NCBI GenBank assembly: GCA_013285735.1
Contig: JABDGZ010000012.1
Span: 1-42,934, forward strand
DNA: 42,934 nt
Direction of reading: 5' to 3'
Source of the DNA: Candidatus Omnitrophota bacterium
GTDB lineage: Bacteria; Omnitrophota; Gorgyraeia; Zapsychrales; Fredricksoniimonadaceae
Shown here: one piece after another, positions 9,939 through 18,155 of the stretch
How the letters are laid out: the number at the start of each line of letters is the position of its first letter
Position numbering within the stretch: the stretch's first letter is position 1
The notes under the pieces: generated by a model
What the model saw: the letters and a program-made list of their open reading frames with translations, nothing else
Told to the model about the DNA's origin: nothing
The model's database searches: none
Program-made: the position numbers and the translations under genes

Positions 9939-10274
9939 ATGATATCTATCGCACGTGGGAAATATATAAGAGTTTCGTCAATGAAGATGCGCCAGGTCAT
10001 CGATGCCATCCGTGGCAAAGATGTACCGACAAGTTTGGCTATTTTAGCCCAAATTAATAAAGGGTCTTGCGCTGATGTTAAGAAGGTCCTTGATTCAGCG
10101 GTGAGCAATGCCAAGCAAAAAGGTTTAAGTGAGAATCAATTATTTATCAAAAGCATTACTGCCAATCACGGCGGTGCCTGGAAACGTTTTCGTGCGGCTT
10201 CATTCGGCCGTGCCACACCGATTTTACGTCGGACAACGCATTTAACCGTAGAACTAGATATTAAGACAAAATAG
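9939..10274 (+). CDS. rplV: 50S ribosomal protein L22
   Basis: Second tunnel-wall protein with L4; 111 residues. Begins MISIARGKYIRVSSMKMRQV; the SxxKxRxV element of L22 is clear. The long beta-hairpin that reaches the tunnel constriction corresponds to AFFGRATPILRR-like ASFGRATPILRRTTH (about 85-99), the region where macrolide-resistance changes occur in other bacteria. Preceded by AAGGAAAAT as ribosome-binding site. Confidence 0.96.
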   Translation: MISIARGKYIRVSSMKMRQVIDAIRGKDVPTSLAILAQINKGSCADVKKVLDSAVSNAKQKGLSENQLFIKSITANHGGAWKRFRAASFGRATPILRRTTHLTVELDIKTK

Positions 10275-10283
10275 GAGATTCGT

Positions 10284-11000
10284 GTGGGTCAAAAAGTTCA
10301 TCCGTTAGCCTTAAGACTTGGATACACCAAAAATTGGCGCAGCTTGTGGTTTGCCCAGCGCCGTGAGTTTTCTGATAATATTAAACAGGACTTTAAGATC
10401 CGTGCCTATATCCGTGAAAAATTTGAACAAGCCGCTGTTTCCATGATTGTCATTGAACGTTTAGCTGAAACTGTCAAGGTGCGTATTCATTCCGCGCGTC
10501 CCGGTGTTATCATCGGTCGTCGTGGTGCAGATATCGATCGCCTGAAAGCCGAGCTTAAAACGATCACCAAGAAGGACATGGATAAGATCGTTGTTGATAT
10601 TCAAGAGATTAAAAATCCTAATTTGGATGCCCAATTGGTCGCTCAAGCAGTCGCGTTCCAATTGCAAAAGCGTGTTGCTTTCCGTCGTGCGATGAAGCGT
10701 GCGATAGAACAATCCCGTCAGTCAGGTGCCAAGGGGATCAAGATCCGCTGCGCTGGTCGTTTAGGCGGCGCTGAAATGGCCCGTACTGAAAAATATCATG
10801 AAGGCAAGGTTCCTTTGCAGACCTTACGTGCAGACATTGATTATGGTTTTTGCGAAGCCAAGACAACTTATGGTCTACTCGGTATCAAGGTTTGGATTTA
10901 TAAGGGTGATGTCATTAAGGATCACGAAGAGATTGAAGCTAAGGCCGCAGCGGCAGCAGTCGTTCAACCGCCAGCAGCGCCGGCTGCACCAGCAGCATAA
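10284..11000 (+). CDS. rpsC: 30S ribosomal protein S3
   Basis: mRNA-entry-channel protein with a KH type-II domain; 238 residues. The start is GTG at 10284, preceded by AGGAG (10273-10277), giving MGQKVHPLALRLGYTKNW. The KH GXXG loop reads VIIGRRGADI (about residue 75). The C-terminal domain has GRLGGAEMARTE. The last 18 or so residues are Ala/Pro/Val-rich low complexity (AAAAAVVQPPAAPAAPAA), a lineage-variable tail absent from E. coli S3. Confidence 0.97.
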   Translation: MGQKVHPLALRLGYTKNWRSLWFAQRREFSDNIKQDFKIRAYIREKFEQAAVSMIVIERLAETVKVRIHSARPGVIIGRRGADIDRLKAELKTITKKDMDKIVVDIQEIKNPNLDAQLVAQAVAFQLQKRVAFRRAMKRAIEQSRQSGAKGIKIRCAGRLGGAEMARTEKYHEGKVPLQTLRADIDYGFCEAKTTYGLLGIKVWIYKGDVIKDHEEIEAKAAAAAVVQPPAAPAAPAA

Positions 11001-11029
11001 AAGTTTTTTATTCGAGAGGATTTTAGTTT

Positions 11030-11446
11030 ATGTTGTTAATGCCAAAAAGAGTTAAGTTTCGTAAATCACAAAAAGGGAAATCCCGTGGTGTCGCAACCAC
11101 CGGTGCCCAGATGCACTTTGGTGAATATGGTTTGAAGGCCCTTGAAAACGGATTTGTTCCAGCGCGTCAACTGGAAGCTTCCCGTGTCGTCGTGGCCCGT
11201 AAATTACGCGGTACTGGTAAATTGTGGATCAATGCATTCCCGCATAAGTCTATTACCAAGAAGCCGGCGGAAACCCGTATGGGTAAGGGCAAGGGTGACT
11301 TGGATCATTGGGTTGCCGTCGTCAGGCGCGGTAAGATAGTATTTGAATTAGGCGGTGTTCCTGAAGATTTTGCAAAGCAGGTTTTACGTTTAGTAGCATT
11401 TAAATTATCAGTGAAAACAAAATTCGTTGTACGAGGAAGTCATTAA
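11030..11446 (+). CDS. rplP: 50S ribosomal protein L16
   Basis: Sits near the A site and helps tRNA accommodation; 138 residues. Start at 11030 follows GAGAGGA (11014-11020). MLLMPKRVKFRKSQKG is the family N-terminus with one extra residue; the second in-frame ATG two codons on is the alternative. Conserved GRMGKGKG-like RMGKGKGDLDHWVAVV is present at about 80-95. Read with rpsC and rpmC on either side in the standard S10 order. Confidence 0.96.
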   Translation: MLLMPKRVKFRKSQKGKSRGVATTGAQMHFGEYGLKALENGFVPARQLEASRVVVARKLRGTGKLWINAFPHKSITKKPAETRMGKGKGDLDHWVAVVRRGKIVFELGGVPEDFAKQVLRLVAFKLSVKTKFVVRGSH

Positions 11447-11447
11447 T

Positions 11448-11651
11448 ATGAAAATTAAAGAGTTAAGTAATTTAACAAATGAAGATTTAGTCGCTAAAGA
11501 AAAACAGTTAAAAAAAGATCTTTTTGATATGGAATCTCATCGTCAGATGGGCCGTGTGGAAAAGCCGGCAAGTTTCCGTAATTTAAGACGTGATATTGCC
11601 CGTATTTTGACGATCTTAACCGAACGCAGTACTCAAGGAAAGAAAAGTTAA
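11448..11651 (+). CDS. rpmC: 50S ribosomal protein L29
   Basis: Small two-helix protein beside the tunnel exit, next to L23; 67 residues. Start set at 11448 ([14 protein letters not shown]) because it matches L29 and GAGGAAG lies at 11433-11439; the frame extends upstream without similarity. The helix-turn motif [20 protein letters not shown] is typical. Its stop overlaps the rpsQ start by one base. Confidence 0.94.
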   Translation: MKIKELSNLTNEDLVAKEKQLKKDLFDMESHRQMGRVEKPASFRNLRRDIARILTILTERSTQGKKS

Positions 11652-11911
11652 TGGAAAATAGAATTAATCGTCGCAGGTTCTTAACAGCTGTGGTCGTCAG
11701 CGATAAAATGGACAAGACCCGTGTTGTACAGGTCCAAAAAGTCCACAAGCATAGCAAGTATGAAAAGCAGGTGCGTAATATTGTTAAATACAAGGCGCAT
11801 GATGAAAAGAATGCTGCCAAGACCGGTGATGTGGTGCGTATTATGGAAACGCGTCCTCTATCGAAAGATAAGCGTTGGATAATTAGTGAAATTGTCGGGT
11901 CGAAGAGCTAA
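11651..11911 (+). CDS. rpsQ: 30S ribosomal protein S17
   Basis: OB-fold protein binding the 5' domain of 16S rRNA; 86 residues. Recognisable by [27 protein letters not shown] and [18 protein letters not shown], in the order expected for S17. Shares one base with the rpmC stop, so translational coupling is likely. Confidence 0.96.
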   Translation: MENRINRRRFLTAVVVSDKMDKTRVVQVQKVHKHSKYEKQVRNIVKYKAHDEKNAAKTGDVVRIMETRPLSKDKRWIISEIVGSKS

Positions 11912-11929
11912 AAAAGATTGGATGGGCTT

Positions 11930-12298
11930 ATGATACAATTAAAGACAATTTTAGATGTGGCAGATAATACCGGAGCGCGCAAAGCGTCGTTGATCGGTGT
12001 TTTAAAAGCCAAGGGCAAGATGTGGGCCCAGGTTGGTGACATTGTCCGTGTTAATGTCAAGGAAAGTGCTCCTGATGCGGCTGTTAAAAAAGGCAGCATG
12101 GCCAAGGGTATTATCGTGCGTACCAAAAAATCCATCCGCCGTCAAGATGGGACCTACGTACGTTTTGATTCAAATGCGGTGGTTATTATAGATGACGCAG
12201 GTAATCCCAAAGGCACACGTGTCTTCGGTCCTGTGGCGCGCGAGTTGCGCAATATGGATTACATGAAAATAATTTCTTTAGCACCAGAAGTAGTCTGA
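11930..12298 (+). CDS. rplN: 50S ribosomal protein L14
   Basis: Subunit-interface protein and binding site of the silencing factor RsfS; exactly 122 residues, the canonical length, from the ATG at 11930 (MIQLKTILDVADNTGAR). An in-frame TTG at 11918 would add four unconserved residues. GTRVFGPVARELR near the C-terminus is diagnostic. It starts the spc block with no obvious promoter in the 18-base gap after rpsQ. Confidence 0.96.
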   Translation: MIQLKTILDVADNTGARKASLIGVLKAKGKMWAQVGDIVRVNVKESAPDAAVKKGSMAKGIIVRTKKSIRRQDGTYVRFDSNAVVIIDDAGNPKGTRVFGPVARELRNMDYMKIISLAPEVV

Positions 12299-12317
12299 CA
12301 CTAGCGAAGGGTATATT

Positions 12318-12629
12318 ATGTTAAGAATAAGAAGAGATGATACAGTGATGGTGATGGCAGGTAAAGACAAAGGAAAAACCGGTAAGGTTGTCCGCGTCAT
12401 GCCCAAAGCCAATAAAGCAGTCATCGAAAATATCAATGTGGTCAAGAAATCTGTGAAAAAATCTGATACCTATCCTCAAGGCGGGTATGTGGAATTAGAA
12501 AAGCCGGTGGCGTTGGCAAATTTGATGCTGGTCGACAAAAAGTCAAGCAAGCCAACCCGTTTTTCAGTGAAGGTTTTAAAAGACGGTTCAAAAGAGCGCA
12601 TCGCGCTGGCAAGTAAAGAAACAATATAA
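12318..12629 (+). CDS. rplX: 50S ribosomal protein L24
   Basis: KOW-domain protein that initiates 50S assembly; 103 residues. The KOW motif is VMVMAGKDKGKTGKVVRVMPKAN, visible here as AGKDKGKTGKVVRV (11-30), followed by the conserved ENINVVKKSVK. The gene lies 19 bases after rplN and is preceded by a GAAGGG ribosome-binding site. Confidence 0.96.
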   Translation: MLRIRRDDTVMVMAGKDKGKTGKVVRVMPKANKAVIENINVVKKSVKKSDTYPQGGYVELEKPVALANLMLVDKKSSKPTRFSVKVLKDGSKERIALASKETI

Positions 12630-12646
12630 GGAAAAGGTAATTAAAA

Positions 12647-13195
12647 ATGGCTGCTCGTTTATTAGAAAAATACCGTAAAGAAGTGATTCCTCAAATGCAG
12701 GAAAAGTTTAGTATTAAGAATCCCATGGCTGTCCCGCATTTGTCCAAGATAGTCATTAATATGGGTGTTGGCGAAGCTATTGGAGATGTCAAGCTTTTGG
12801 ACCGTGCCGCTGAAAATTTAGCGACGATCACCGGACAGAAACCAACGATCCGCCGTTCCAAGAAGGCGATTTCAAATTTCAAGTTGCGTGAGAATTTACC
12901 TATCGGTGCCAAGGTTACCTTGCGCCGTGCGCGTATGTATGAATTCCTGGATCGTTTGGTGAATGTGTCCTTGCCTCGTATCCGTGACTTTAACGGGACA
13001 TCCCGCAAAGCTTTTGACAAGGGCGGTAACTACACCTTAGGCATTACTGATCAAGGGATATTTCCTGAGATTGATCCGGGTGTTCGTGATTTTCGTATTC
13101 AGGGTATGGATATTTCTTTTGTATTTGAGAACGGGAATAAAGAACAAAATTTTGAGGTATTGCGTCTTTTAGGCATGCCTTTTGGAAAACAATAA
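12647..13195 (+). CDS. rplE: 50S ribosomal protein L5
   Basis: Central protuberance protein that binds 5S rRNA together with L18; 182 residues, normal. Conserved segments: VINMGVGEA (about 36-44), ITGQKPTIRRSKKAISNFK, LPRIRDFNG, and GNYTLGITDQGIFPEI. The start follows AAGGAAAAGG. No anomalies seen. Confidence 0.97.
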   Translation: MAARLLEKYRKEVIPQMQEKFSIKNPMAVPHLSKIVINMGVGEAIGDVKLLDRAAENLATITGQKPTIRRSKKAISNFKLRENLPIGAKVTLRRARMYEFLDRLVNVSLPRIRDFNGTSRKAFDKGGNYTLGITDQGIFPEIDPGVRDFRIQGMDISFVFENGNKEQNFEVLRLLGMPFGKQ

Positions 13196-13212
13196 AGGAT
13201 ATCAAATAACTT

Positions 13213-13398
13213 ATGGCCAAAAAAGGGTTAGTTAACAAATCATTAGAAATTCCAAAATTTGCCGTGCGTCAGCATAATCGTTGTGGGTTGTGCGGTCGTC
13301 CACGCGGGTATATGCGTCGTTTTGGTATATGCCGTATTTGTTTTAGAGAACTCTCTTGGAAAGGTGAAATTCCAGGGGTAAAAAAAGCCAGTTGGTAA
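13213..13398 (+). CDS. rpsZ: 30S ribosomal protein S14, type Z (zinc-binding)
   Basis: 61 residues, the short zinc-containing form of S14, as opposed to the roughly 100-residue zinc-free form of E. coli. The four ligands are Cys24, Cys27, Cys40 and Cys43 (CGLC ... CRIC), followed by [18 protein letters not shown], the standard C-terminus. It acts in assembly of the 30S head. Lies between rplE and rpsH as usual. Zinc dependence is known for the family; no zinc-free paralogue is visible in the window. Confidence 0.96.
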   Translation: MAKKGLVNKSLEIPKFAVRQHNRCGLCGRPRGYMRRFGICRICFRELSWKGEIPGVKKASW

Positions 13399-13417
13399 TT
13401 TAAAGAGGATAAATAAC

Positions 13418-13813
13418 ATGTCTGTTTCTGATCCGATCGCTGATACATTAACCATTATACGCAACGCAACCCGTGCGCGTCACGAGACCGTTGAGTTTCC
13501 TGCTTCCAAATTATTGGAACGCATGATGGTTATTTTTAAGAATGATGGTTACATCGAAGATTCCCGTTTATTGAAAGACAATAAGCAAGGTGTCCTGAAA
13601 GTTTATTTGAAATATGAAAACACTAAGCCTGCGATCATTGGTATCAAACGCATTTCTCGTCCAGGGTTACGTGTCTATACAGATAATGGTCAGATCCCAA
13701 GAGTTCTCAATGGTCTCGGTACGGCGGTTATTTCCAGTTCCAAGGGCTTAGTTACTGATCGCGAGGCCCGTAAGTTAAAGATTGGTGGCGAAGTATTGTG
13801 TTACATATGGTAA
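13418..13813 (+). CDS. rpsH: 30S ribosomal protein S8
   Basis: Binds helix 21 of 16S rRNA and, in E. coli, represses the spc operon; 131 residues, full length. N-terminus SVSDPIADTLTIIRNA and C-terminus GLVTDREARKLKIGGEVLCYIW (shown in parts) are canonical. The last 15 codons occur again, diverged, 82 bases downstream, so this gene's 3' end is partly duplicated. It is itself intact and is expected to be functional. Confidence 0.97.
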   Translation: MSVSDPIADTLTIIRNATRARHETVEFPASKLLERMMVIFKNDGYIEDSRLLKDNKQGVLKVYLKYENTKPAIIGIKRISRPGLRVYTDNGQIPRVLNGLGTAVISSSKGLVTDREARKLKIGGEVLCYIW

Positions 13814-13844
13814 CGGTAGGGTTGCCTAGCAAGTAATAGGGAAT

Positions 13845-13895
13845 ATGGCTCGTAAATTAAAAATTGGCGGTGAAGTTCTCTGCCATATTTGGTAA
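13845..13895 (+). pseudogene. duplicated, diverged 3' end of rpsH
   Basis: A second copy of the S8 C-terminus: ATG then ARKLKIGGEVLCHIW and a stop. Bases 13848-13895 match 13766-13813 with 12 differences in 48 bases; ten codons differ, nine of them synonymously, with one Tyr-to-His change. The first codon ATG replaces Glu of the intact gene and is preceded by ATAGGGA, so a 16-residue peptide could in principle be made. Probably a remnant of a displaced rpsH allele, or an assembly artefact joining two strains. Its stop codon is part of the TAAGGAAG ribosome-binding region of rplF. Confidence 0.75.
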
Positions 13896-13902
13896 GGAAG
13901 AT

Positions 13903-14442
13903 ATGTCAAGATTAGCAAAAACAGCAGTAGAAATGCCTAAGAACGTCAAAATATCTTTTGATAAGACGGCCGTTAATGTCGAAGGTCCTAAAGGTAAATT
14001 AACTTTGAGCATTCCGTCGGATGTTGTCTTAGAAAATAAAGACAGCAAGATTTTTGTCAACCGTTTAAGCGATACCAAGCAAGCCCGATCCAATCATGGC
14101 ACCATCAAGCGATTGATTGAAGGCATGTGTGTCGGAGTTACCAATGGCCATAAAAGAGACCTGGAAGTTCAAGGCGTTGGTTTCCGTGTCGCGGTGCAGG
14201 GCAATAAATTAGTGATGAACATCGGGTTTTCTCATCCGATAGAATATGAATTTCCTAAAGATGTCAAGGTAACCGCAGCCAAACCTACGGAAATTTCCGT
14301 CGAGGGTATAGACAAAGCTTTAGTTGGTTTAGTGGCTGCAAAGATCCGCGGGTTTAAGCCCCCAGAGCCATATAAGGGCAAGGGTATCCGCTACGCCGGA
14401 GAGATTGTAAAACGTAAACAGGGTAAACAAGTAACCAAATAA
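13903..14442 (+). CDS. rplF: 50S ribosomal protein L6
   Basis: Protein at the base of the L7/L12 stalk near the factor-binding site; 179 residues. Start at 13903 (MSRLAKTAVEMPKNVKIS) is the family N-terminus and follows TAAGGAAG. The frame is open further upstream only because it passes through the rpsH remnant out of frame. Two alpha/beta repeats and the C-terminal KPPEPYKGKGIRYAGE signature are present. Confidence 0.96.
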   Translation: MSRLAKTAVEMPKNVKISFDKTAVNVEGPKGKLTLSIPSDVVLENKDSKIFVNRLSDTKQARSNHGTIKRLIEGMCVGVTNGHKRDLEVQGVGFRVAVQGNKLVMNIGFSHPIEYEFPKDVKVTAAKPTEISVEGIDKALVGLVAAKIRGFKPPEPYKGKGIRYAGEIVKRKQGKQVTK

Positions 14443-14475
14443 CCCAAAAGCTTTCGACTAGTCGAAGCAATTGGG
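14443..14475 (+). promoter_or_regulatory. hairpin between rplF and rplR
   Basis: A stem-loop begins at the base after the rplF stop. Outer arms CCCAA (14443-14447) and TTGGG (14471-14475) enclose the 14-base perfect palindrome TTCGACTAGTCGAA (14453-14466), with small internal loops. No T-run follows, so it is more likely an mRNA stability or processing element than a terminator. Confidence 0.5.
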
Positions 14476-14495
14476 CCTATACAGGTGACAAAATA

Positions 14496-14858
14496 ATGTT
14501 AAACATTAAAGAACAACAACGGATTTATCGTCATCAACGTATTCGCGACGGGCTTATCGGAACATCACAACGTCCCCGCCTATGCTTGCATCGGTCTTTG
14601 AACAATCTTCAGGCTCAAATTGTCGACGATTCCGCAGGTAAGGTTTTAATCGGCAAGTCGACCTTGGCCAAGGATGTCAAAGCAAAAGCTAAATCTGGCG
14701 GCAATGTTGGGGCGGCCAGCATTTTAGGTGAAGTTTTAGCAGCAGAAGCCATCAAAAAGGGAATTAAAAAAGTCGCGTTTGATCGCGGCGGATATTTATA
14801 CCATGGACGCATTAAAGCGTTTGCCGAAGCGGCACGCAAAGCAGGATTGGAGTTTTAA
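14496..14858 (+). CDS. rplR: 50S ribosomal protein L18
   Basis: 5S rRNA-binding protein of the central protuberance; 120 residues. RPRLCLHRSLNNLQAQIVDD corresponds to the RPRL.V.RS..HIYAQ.ID core, and FDRGGYLYHGRIKAFAEAAR is the typical C-terminal segment. Separated from rplF by 53 bases containing the preceding hairpin. Confidence 0.96.
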   Translation: MLNIKEQQRIYRHQRIRDGLIGTSQRPRLCLHRSLNNLQAQIVDDSAGKVLIGKSTLAKDVKAKAKSGGNVGAASILGEVLAAEAIKKGIKKVAFDRGGYLYHGRIKAFAEAARKAGLEF

Positions 14859-14864
14859 TCATTT

Positions 14865-15623
14865 ATGAAAGACAATAAAAAGAACGACGAAAAAGAATTA
14901 GACATTAAAACACCGGCTCAAGCCGAGCAAATCCTCGAGCAGGAAAAAGAAGCTAATATGTCGCCAGAGGAAACTGTTCCCGTTGAGGCAGCCGTTGTGA
15001 GCCAAGGCGCTGGGTCTCCTGGTGTTGGTGGTCCTAGTGCTGGTGGTCAAGGTGGTTTTGGTGGTCGCGGCGGCCGTGGCAAGCGTCCTGGCGAACGTAA
15101 ACCATTTGCCAAGAAACCTACAGGTTTGACAGACAGCGGTTTGATTGAAAAAGTTGTTTCCATCAATCGCGTTTCTAAAACAACCAAGGGTGGTACGCGC
15201 CTGGCCTTCTCAGCGTTAGTCGTTGTTGGCGATGGCAAGGGTAATGTAGGCTATGGTTTGGGTAAAGCAGGTGAGGTGGCAACAGGCATCAAGAAAGCTT
15301 TAGCCGCTGCTAAAAAACAAATGATTTTTATTCCACGTCGTGGTACCACGATCACGCATGAAATTGTAGGCCAATGCGGTTCTGCGATTGTTATGCTTAA
15401 ACCCGCTTCTGAAGGTACCGGAGTTATTGCTTCAGGTGCTGTGCGGGCTGTTTGTGATGGCGCTGGAATTTCCAATATTTTAACCAAGTGTCACCGTTCT
15501 AATAATCCTATCAATGTTGTCAAAGCCACTTTTGACGGTCTGTCACGCTTAAAAGCTATTCGTAAGCCAGCAGAAAATACAGTTGAGGTTCCTAATGCAA
15601 GTTCACCAATTACGAAGCCCTGA
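14865..15623 (+). CDS. rpsE: 30S ribosomal protein S5 with long N-terminal extension
   Basis: Helicase-site and fidelity protein of the 30S body. At 252 residues it is about 85 longer than E. coli S5 (167). The conserved S5 body starts near residue 92 ([19 protein letters not shown]). Before it lie an acidic Lys/Glu segment (1-45), a Gly-rich stretch (46-72: [10 protein letters not shown] and similar) and a basic linker. Start ATG 14865 follows rplR by 6 bases; an internal ATG at codon 32 would shorten the extension only partly. The C-terminal 10 codons overlap rplO in another frame. No rpmD (L30) follows, where it usually would. Confidence 0.93.
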   Translation: MKDNKKNDEKELDIKTPAQAEQILEQEKEANMSPEETVPVEAAVVSQGAGSPGVGGPSAGGQGGFGGRGGRGKRPGERKPFAKKPTGLTDSGLIEKVVSINRVSKTTKGGTRLAFSALVVVGDGKGNVGYGLGKAGEVATGIKKALAAAKKQMIFIPRRGTTITHEIVGQCGSAIVMLKPASEGTGVIASGAVRAVCDGAGISNILTKCHRSNNPINVVKATFDGLSRLKAIRKPAENTVEVPNASSPITKP

Positions 15624-16128
15624 AGGTTCTCGCAAACGTAAAAAAATTGTCGGTCGCGGACGCGGTACAGGTCATGGTAAGCGTTCTGGACGTGGTCAGA
15701 CTGGTCAGAATTCACGTTCTGGACACGGCACCATGTTAGCTTATGAAGGCGGACAGATGTCCTTGTTGCGCCGTCTGCCCAAGGTTGGTTTTAACAGCAA
15801 GTGGCCAGCCAGGTATCAAATTGTTAATTGTGAGAGTTTAAATCGTTTTGATAATGGGACGACCATTACTCCTGAACTTTTAAAGACGCATCATTTGATC
15901 CGCTCCTTGTTGCAACCCATTAAAGTTTTGAGCGTGGGAGAAGTCACCAAGAAATTAACGGTGCAAGCGCATCGTTTTTCAAAGATAGCTGCTGATAAGA
16001 TCACCAAGGCTGGTGGAGCTACAGAAGTATTGGGATCAATTGCCGTTCAGCCTGAAACCCTTTCTTCAACCCGTTCACTCGCAAGGGCCAAGAAGAATGC
16101 ATCAGCTGCCAAAGGGACTTCAGTATAA
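15595..16128 (+). CDS. rplO: 50S ribosomal protein L15
   Basis: Late-assembly 23S rRNA-binding protein; 177 residues. Start taken at 15595 ([17 protein letters not shown]), which aligns with the L15 N-terminus MRLNTL.P..GS. It has a GAGG element at 15585-15588 inside rpsE, giving a 29-base overlap. [20 protein letters not shown] segment (24-42) is the conserved Gly/Arg-rich RNA-binding arm. The C-terminal tail is Ser/Ala/Lys-rich. Confidence 0.94.
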   Translation: MQVHQLRSPEGSRKRKKIVGRGRGTGHGKRSGRGQTGQNSRSGHGTMLAYEGGQMSLLRRLPKVGFNSKWPARYQIVNCESLNRFDNGTTITPELLKTHHLIRSLLQPIKVLSVGEVTKKLTVQAHRFSKIAADKITKAGGATEVLGSIAVQPETLSSTRSLARAKKNASAAKGTSV

Positions 16129-16134
16129 CATCTT

Positions 16135-17511
16135 ATGTTTTCCCAATTCTTACAAGGTTTATCAAACTGTTTTAAAGTCCCCGAATTACGTTATAAAATC
16201 CTTTTTACGCTTGGTATCCTCGCGGTTTATCGTTTAGGCTGCTTTATCCCAACCCCTGGTATTAATGGGGTGGCTTTAAACGAGTTTTTTCAAAAAATGG
16301 CTTCTGCCAACGGCGGCGGTAATGTGGTTGGCATCATGGACATGTTCTCCGGCGGGGCGCTTGGAAAAATGACCGTGCTCTCCTTAGGGGTCATGCCGTA
16401 TATTTCCAGTTCCATTATCATGCAGCTTTTAACGGCTGTCATTCCTGCTTTAGAGAAGATTTCTAAAGAAGGCCAGGCCGGTTATAAGAAAATCAACCAG
16501 TATACCCGCTACGGTACGGTGGGGCTGGCGATGATACAGTCTTTTTTTATTGCTCTTTGGCTTGAAAGTCCTACCACCTTTGGCGGTATGCAAATAGTGG
16601 CCAATCCGGGTTGGGGTTTCCGTTTTACGACGGTGGTGACCTTGACAGCGGGTACTATCTTCCTTATGTGGCTTGGTGAACGTATCCAGGAGCGCGGGGT
16701 GGGTAATGGCACCTCATTGGTCATTACCTGTGGTATTTTATCCAGAGCGCCGACGGCGTATCATTATTTGACTCTCTTGTTGGACCCCAAAAGCGGGGCA
16801 GGTCAATTACAGCCCATTGCCATTGTCTTGATGGTGTTCTTTTTAATTGCCGTTATTATCGGTGTCACCTTGATCTCTCAAGGGCAGCGCCGCATTCCGG
16901 TGCAATACGCTCGCCGGGCCGGGGCTTCTTCGGCAGCAGCACCAGCGGGCCAGGGGACCTTTATTCCTTTAAAAGTGGATACAGCCGGTATTATTGCCAT
17001 CATCTTTGCCCAGTCTATTATTTTATTTCCAGCAACCATTTCGTCATTTTTGCCGCATAGCGGATTACAGCAATTTGCCTCATGGATCCAACGCGGGCAT
17101 TTTGCGTACTACGCGATTTATGCGACCTTGATTGTATTCTTCTGTTATTTTTATACAGCCATTGTTTTTAATCCCGCAGATGTGGCGGAAAATTTAAAGA
17201 AACACGGTGGTTTTGTGCCGGGTATACGTCCGGGGAAAGAAACCGCGGATTATCTGGATTATGTTTTGACCCGCATTACCCTGGTGGGTTCTTTATTTAT
17301 TTGTATCATCGCTGTTATGCCGGATTCCATCATGGCGTCTTTCAAAGTGCCGTATTTAGTAGCCTCATTCTTTGGTGGTACAGGTGTCTTGATTACCGTT
17401 GGTGTTATGCTTGATACCATGAAGCAGATTGAATCCCATTTGCAGATGCATCATTATGAAGGCTTCATGAAATCAGGTCATTTACGCGGTCGTACCACCG
17501 GGAGATTTTAA
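16135..17511 (+). CDS. secY: preprotein translocase channel subunit SecY
   Basis: Central pore of the Sec translocon in the inner membrane; 458 residues with ten predicted membrane helices. Characteristic segments: YRLGCFIPTPGIN (about 26-38), the plug-region FSGGALGKMTVLSLGVMPYI, QERGVGNGTSLVI, RIPVQYARR (cytoplasmic loop that contacts SecA and ribosomes), and DVAENLKKHGGFVPGIRPG. Between rplO and adk as in many bacteria; stop overlaps the adk start by one base. Confidence 0.97.
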   Translation: MFSQFLQGLSNCFKVPELRYKILFTLGILAVYRLGCFIPTPGINGVALNEFFQKMASANGGGNVVGIMDMFSGGALGKMTVLSLGVMPYISSSIIMQLLTAVIPALEKISKEGQAGYKKINQYTRYGTVGLAMIQSFFIALWLESPTTFGGMQIVANPGWGFRFTTVVTLTAGTIFLMWLGERIQERGVGNGTSLVITCGILSRAPTAYHYLTLLLDPKSGAGQLQPIAIVLMVFFLIAVIIGVTLISQGQRRIPVQYARRAGASSAAAPAGQGTFIPLKVDTAGIIAIIFAQSIILFPATISSFLPHSGLQQFASWIQRGHFAYYAIYATLIVFFCYFYTAIVFNPADVAENLKKHGGFVPGIRPGKETADYLDYVLTRITLVGSLFICIIAVMPDSIMASFKVPYLVASFFGGTGVLITVGVMLDTMKQIESHLQMHHYEGFMKSGHLRGRTTGRF

Positions 17512-18155
17512 TGAAAATCGTTTTGTTAGGGCCTCCGGGCGCTGGCAAAGGTTCTTTGGCGGGGTTATTAAAAGAAAAATATTCTTTGGTGCATATTTCT
17601 ACCGGCGATATGCTGCGTGAAGAAATCAAAAAGGGTACTCCCCTTGGTCTTGAGATTAAAAAATTAATCACCCAAGGCGCCCTGGTTTCTGATGAGTTAG
17701 TCACCAAGTTAGTCGAGCAACGTATTGCGAATGATCCGGATGTGAAAAAAGGCTATATGCTCGACGGATATCCACGTACGGTCAAGCAAGCCCAGGATTT
17801 GGATGCCATATTGGCCAAATCAAATGTGCCTTTGGATTTTGCGGTGAACATGGAAGCAGATGGCGATCTTCTCTTGCGACGTTTGACTGGTCGTCGGGTG
17901 TGTCGCAAATGTGGCGCCTTATTTCATATGACCAATAAGCCGCCATTGAAGCCAGGTGTTTGTGATGCCTGCGGTGGTGAGCTTTATCAGCGTACTGATG
18001 ATAACGAAGAGACGATCAAGGCGCGGATGCAAGTGTATCAAACAAGCACACAACCCATTATTGATTATTATGCTAAACAGCATAAATTAAAAATAATAGA
18101 TGGTAATTTAGAAACCGTTGATCTTTGCCAATCATTGGCTACCATGATGAAATGA
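17511..18155 (+). CDS. adk: adenylate kinase, zinc-LID type
   Basis: Interconverts 2 ADP with ATP and AMP; 214 residues. P-loop GPPGAGKG (7-14), AMP-binding DGYPRT (85-90; most homologues have Phe for this Tyr). The LID domain carries four zinc ligands Cys131, Cys134, Cys151 and Cys154, as in Gram-positive adenylate kinases rather than the zinc-free E. coli enzyme. Overlaps secY by one base and map by four (ATGA). Confidence 0.97.
   Translation: MKIVLLGPPGAGKGSLAGLLKEKYSLVHISTGDMLREEIKKGTPLGLEIKKLITQGALVSDELVTKLVEQRIANDPDVKKGYMLDGYPRTVKQAQDLDAILAKSNVPLDFAVNMEADGDLLLRRLTGRRVCRKCGALFHMTNKPPLKPGVCDACGGELYQRTDDNEETIKARMQVYQTSTQPIIDYYAKQHKLKIIDGNLETVDLCQSLATMMK

Noticed and set aside
13864-13902. 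Longer L6 start giving 13 more residues
   Set aside because: The extra frame is a TTG start running out of frame through the rpsH remnant; L6 families start at MSRL, with a ribosome-binding site before 13903.
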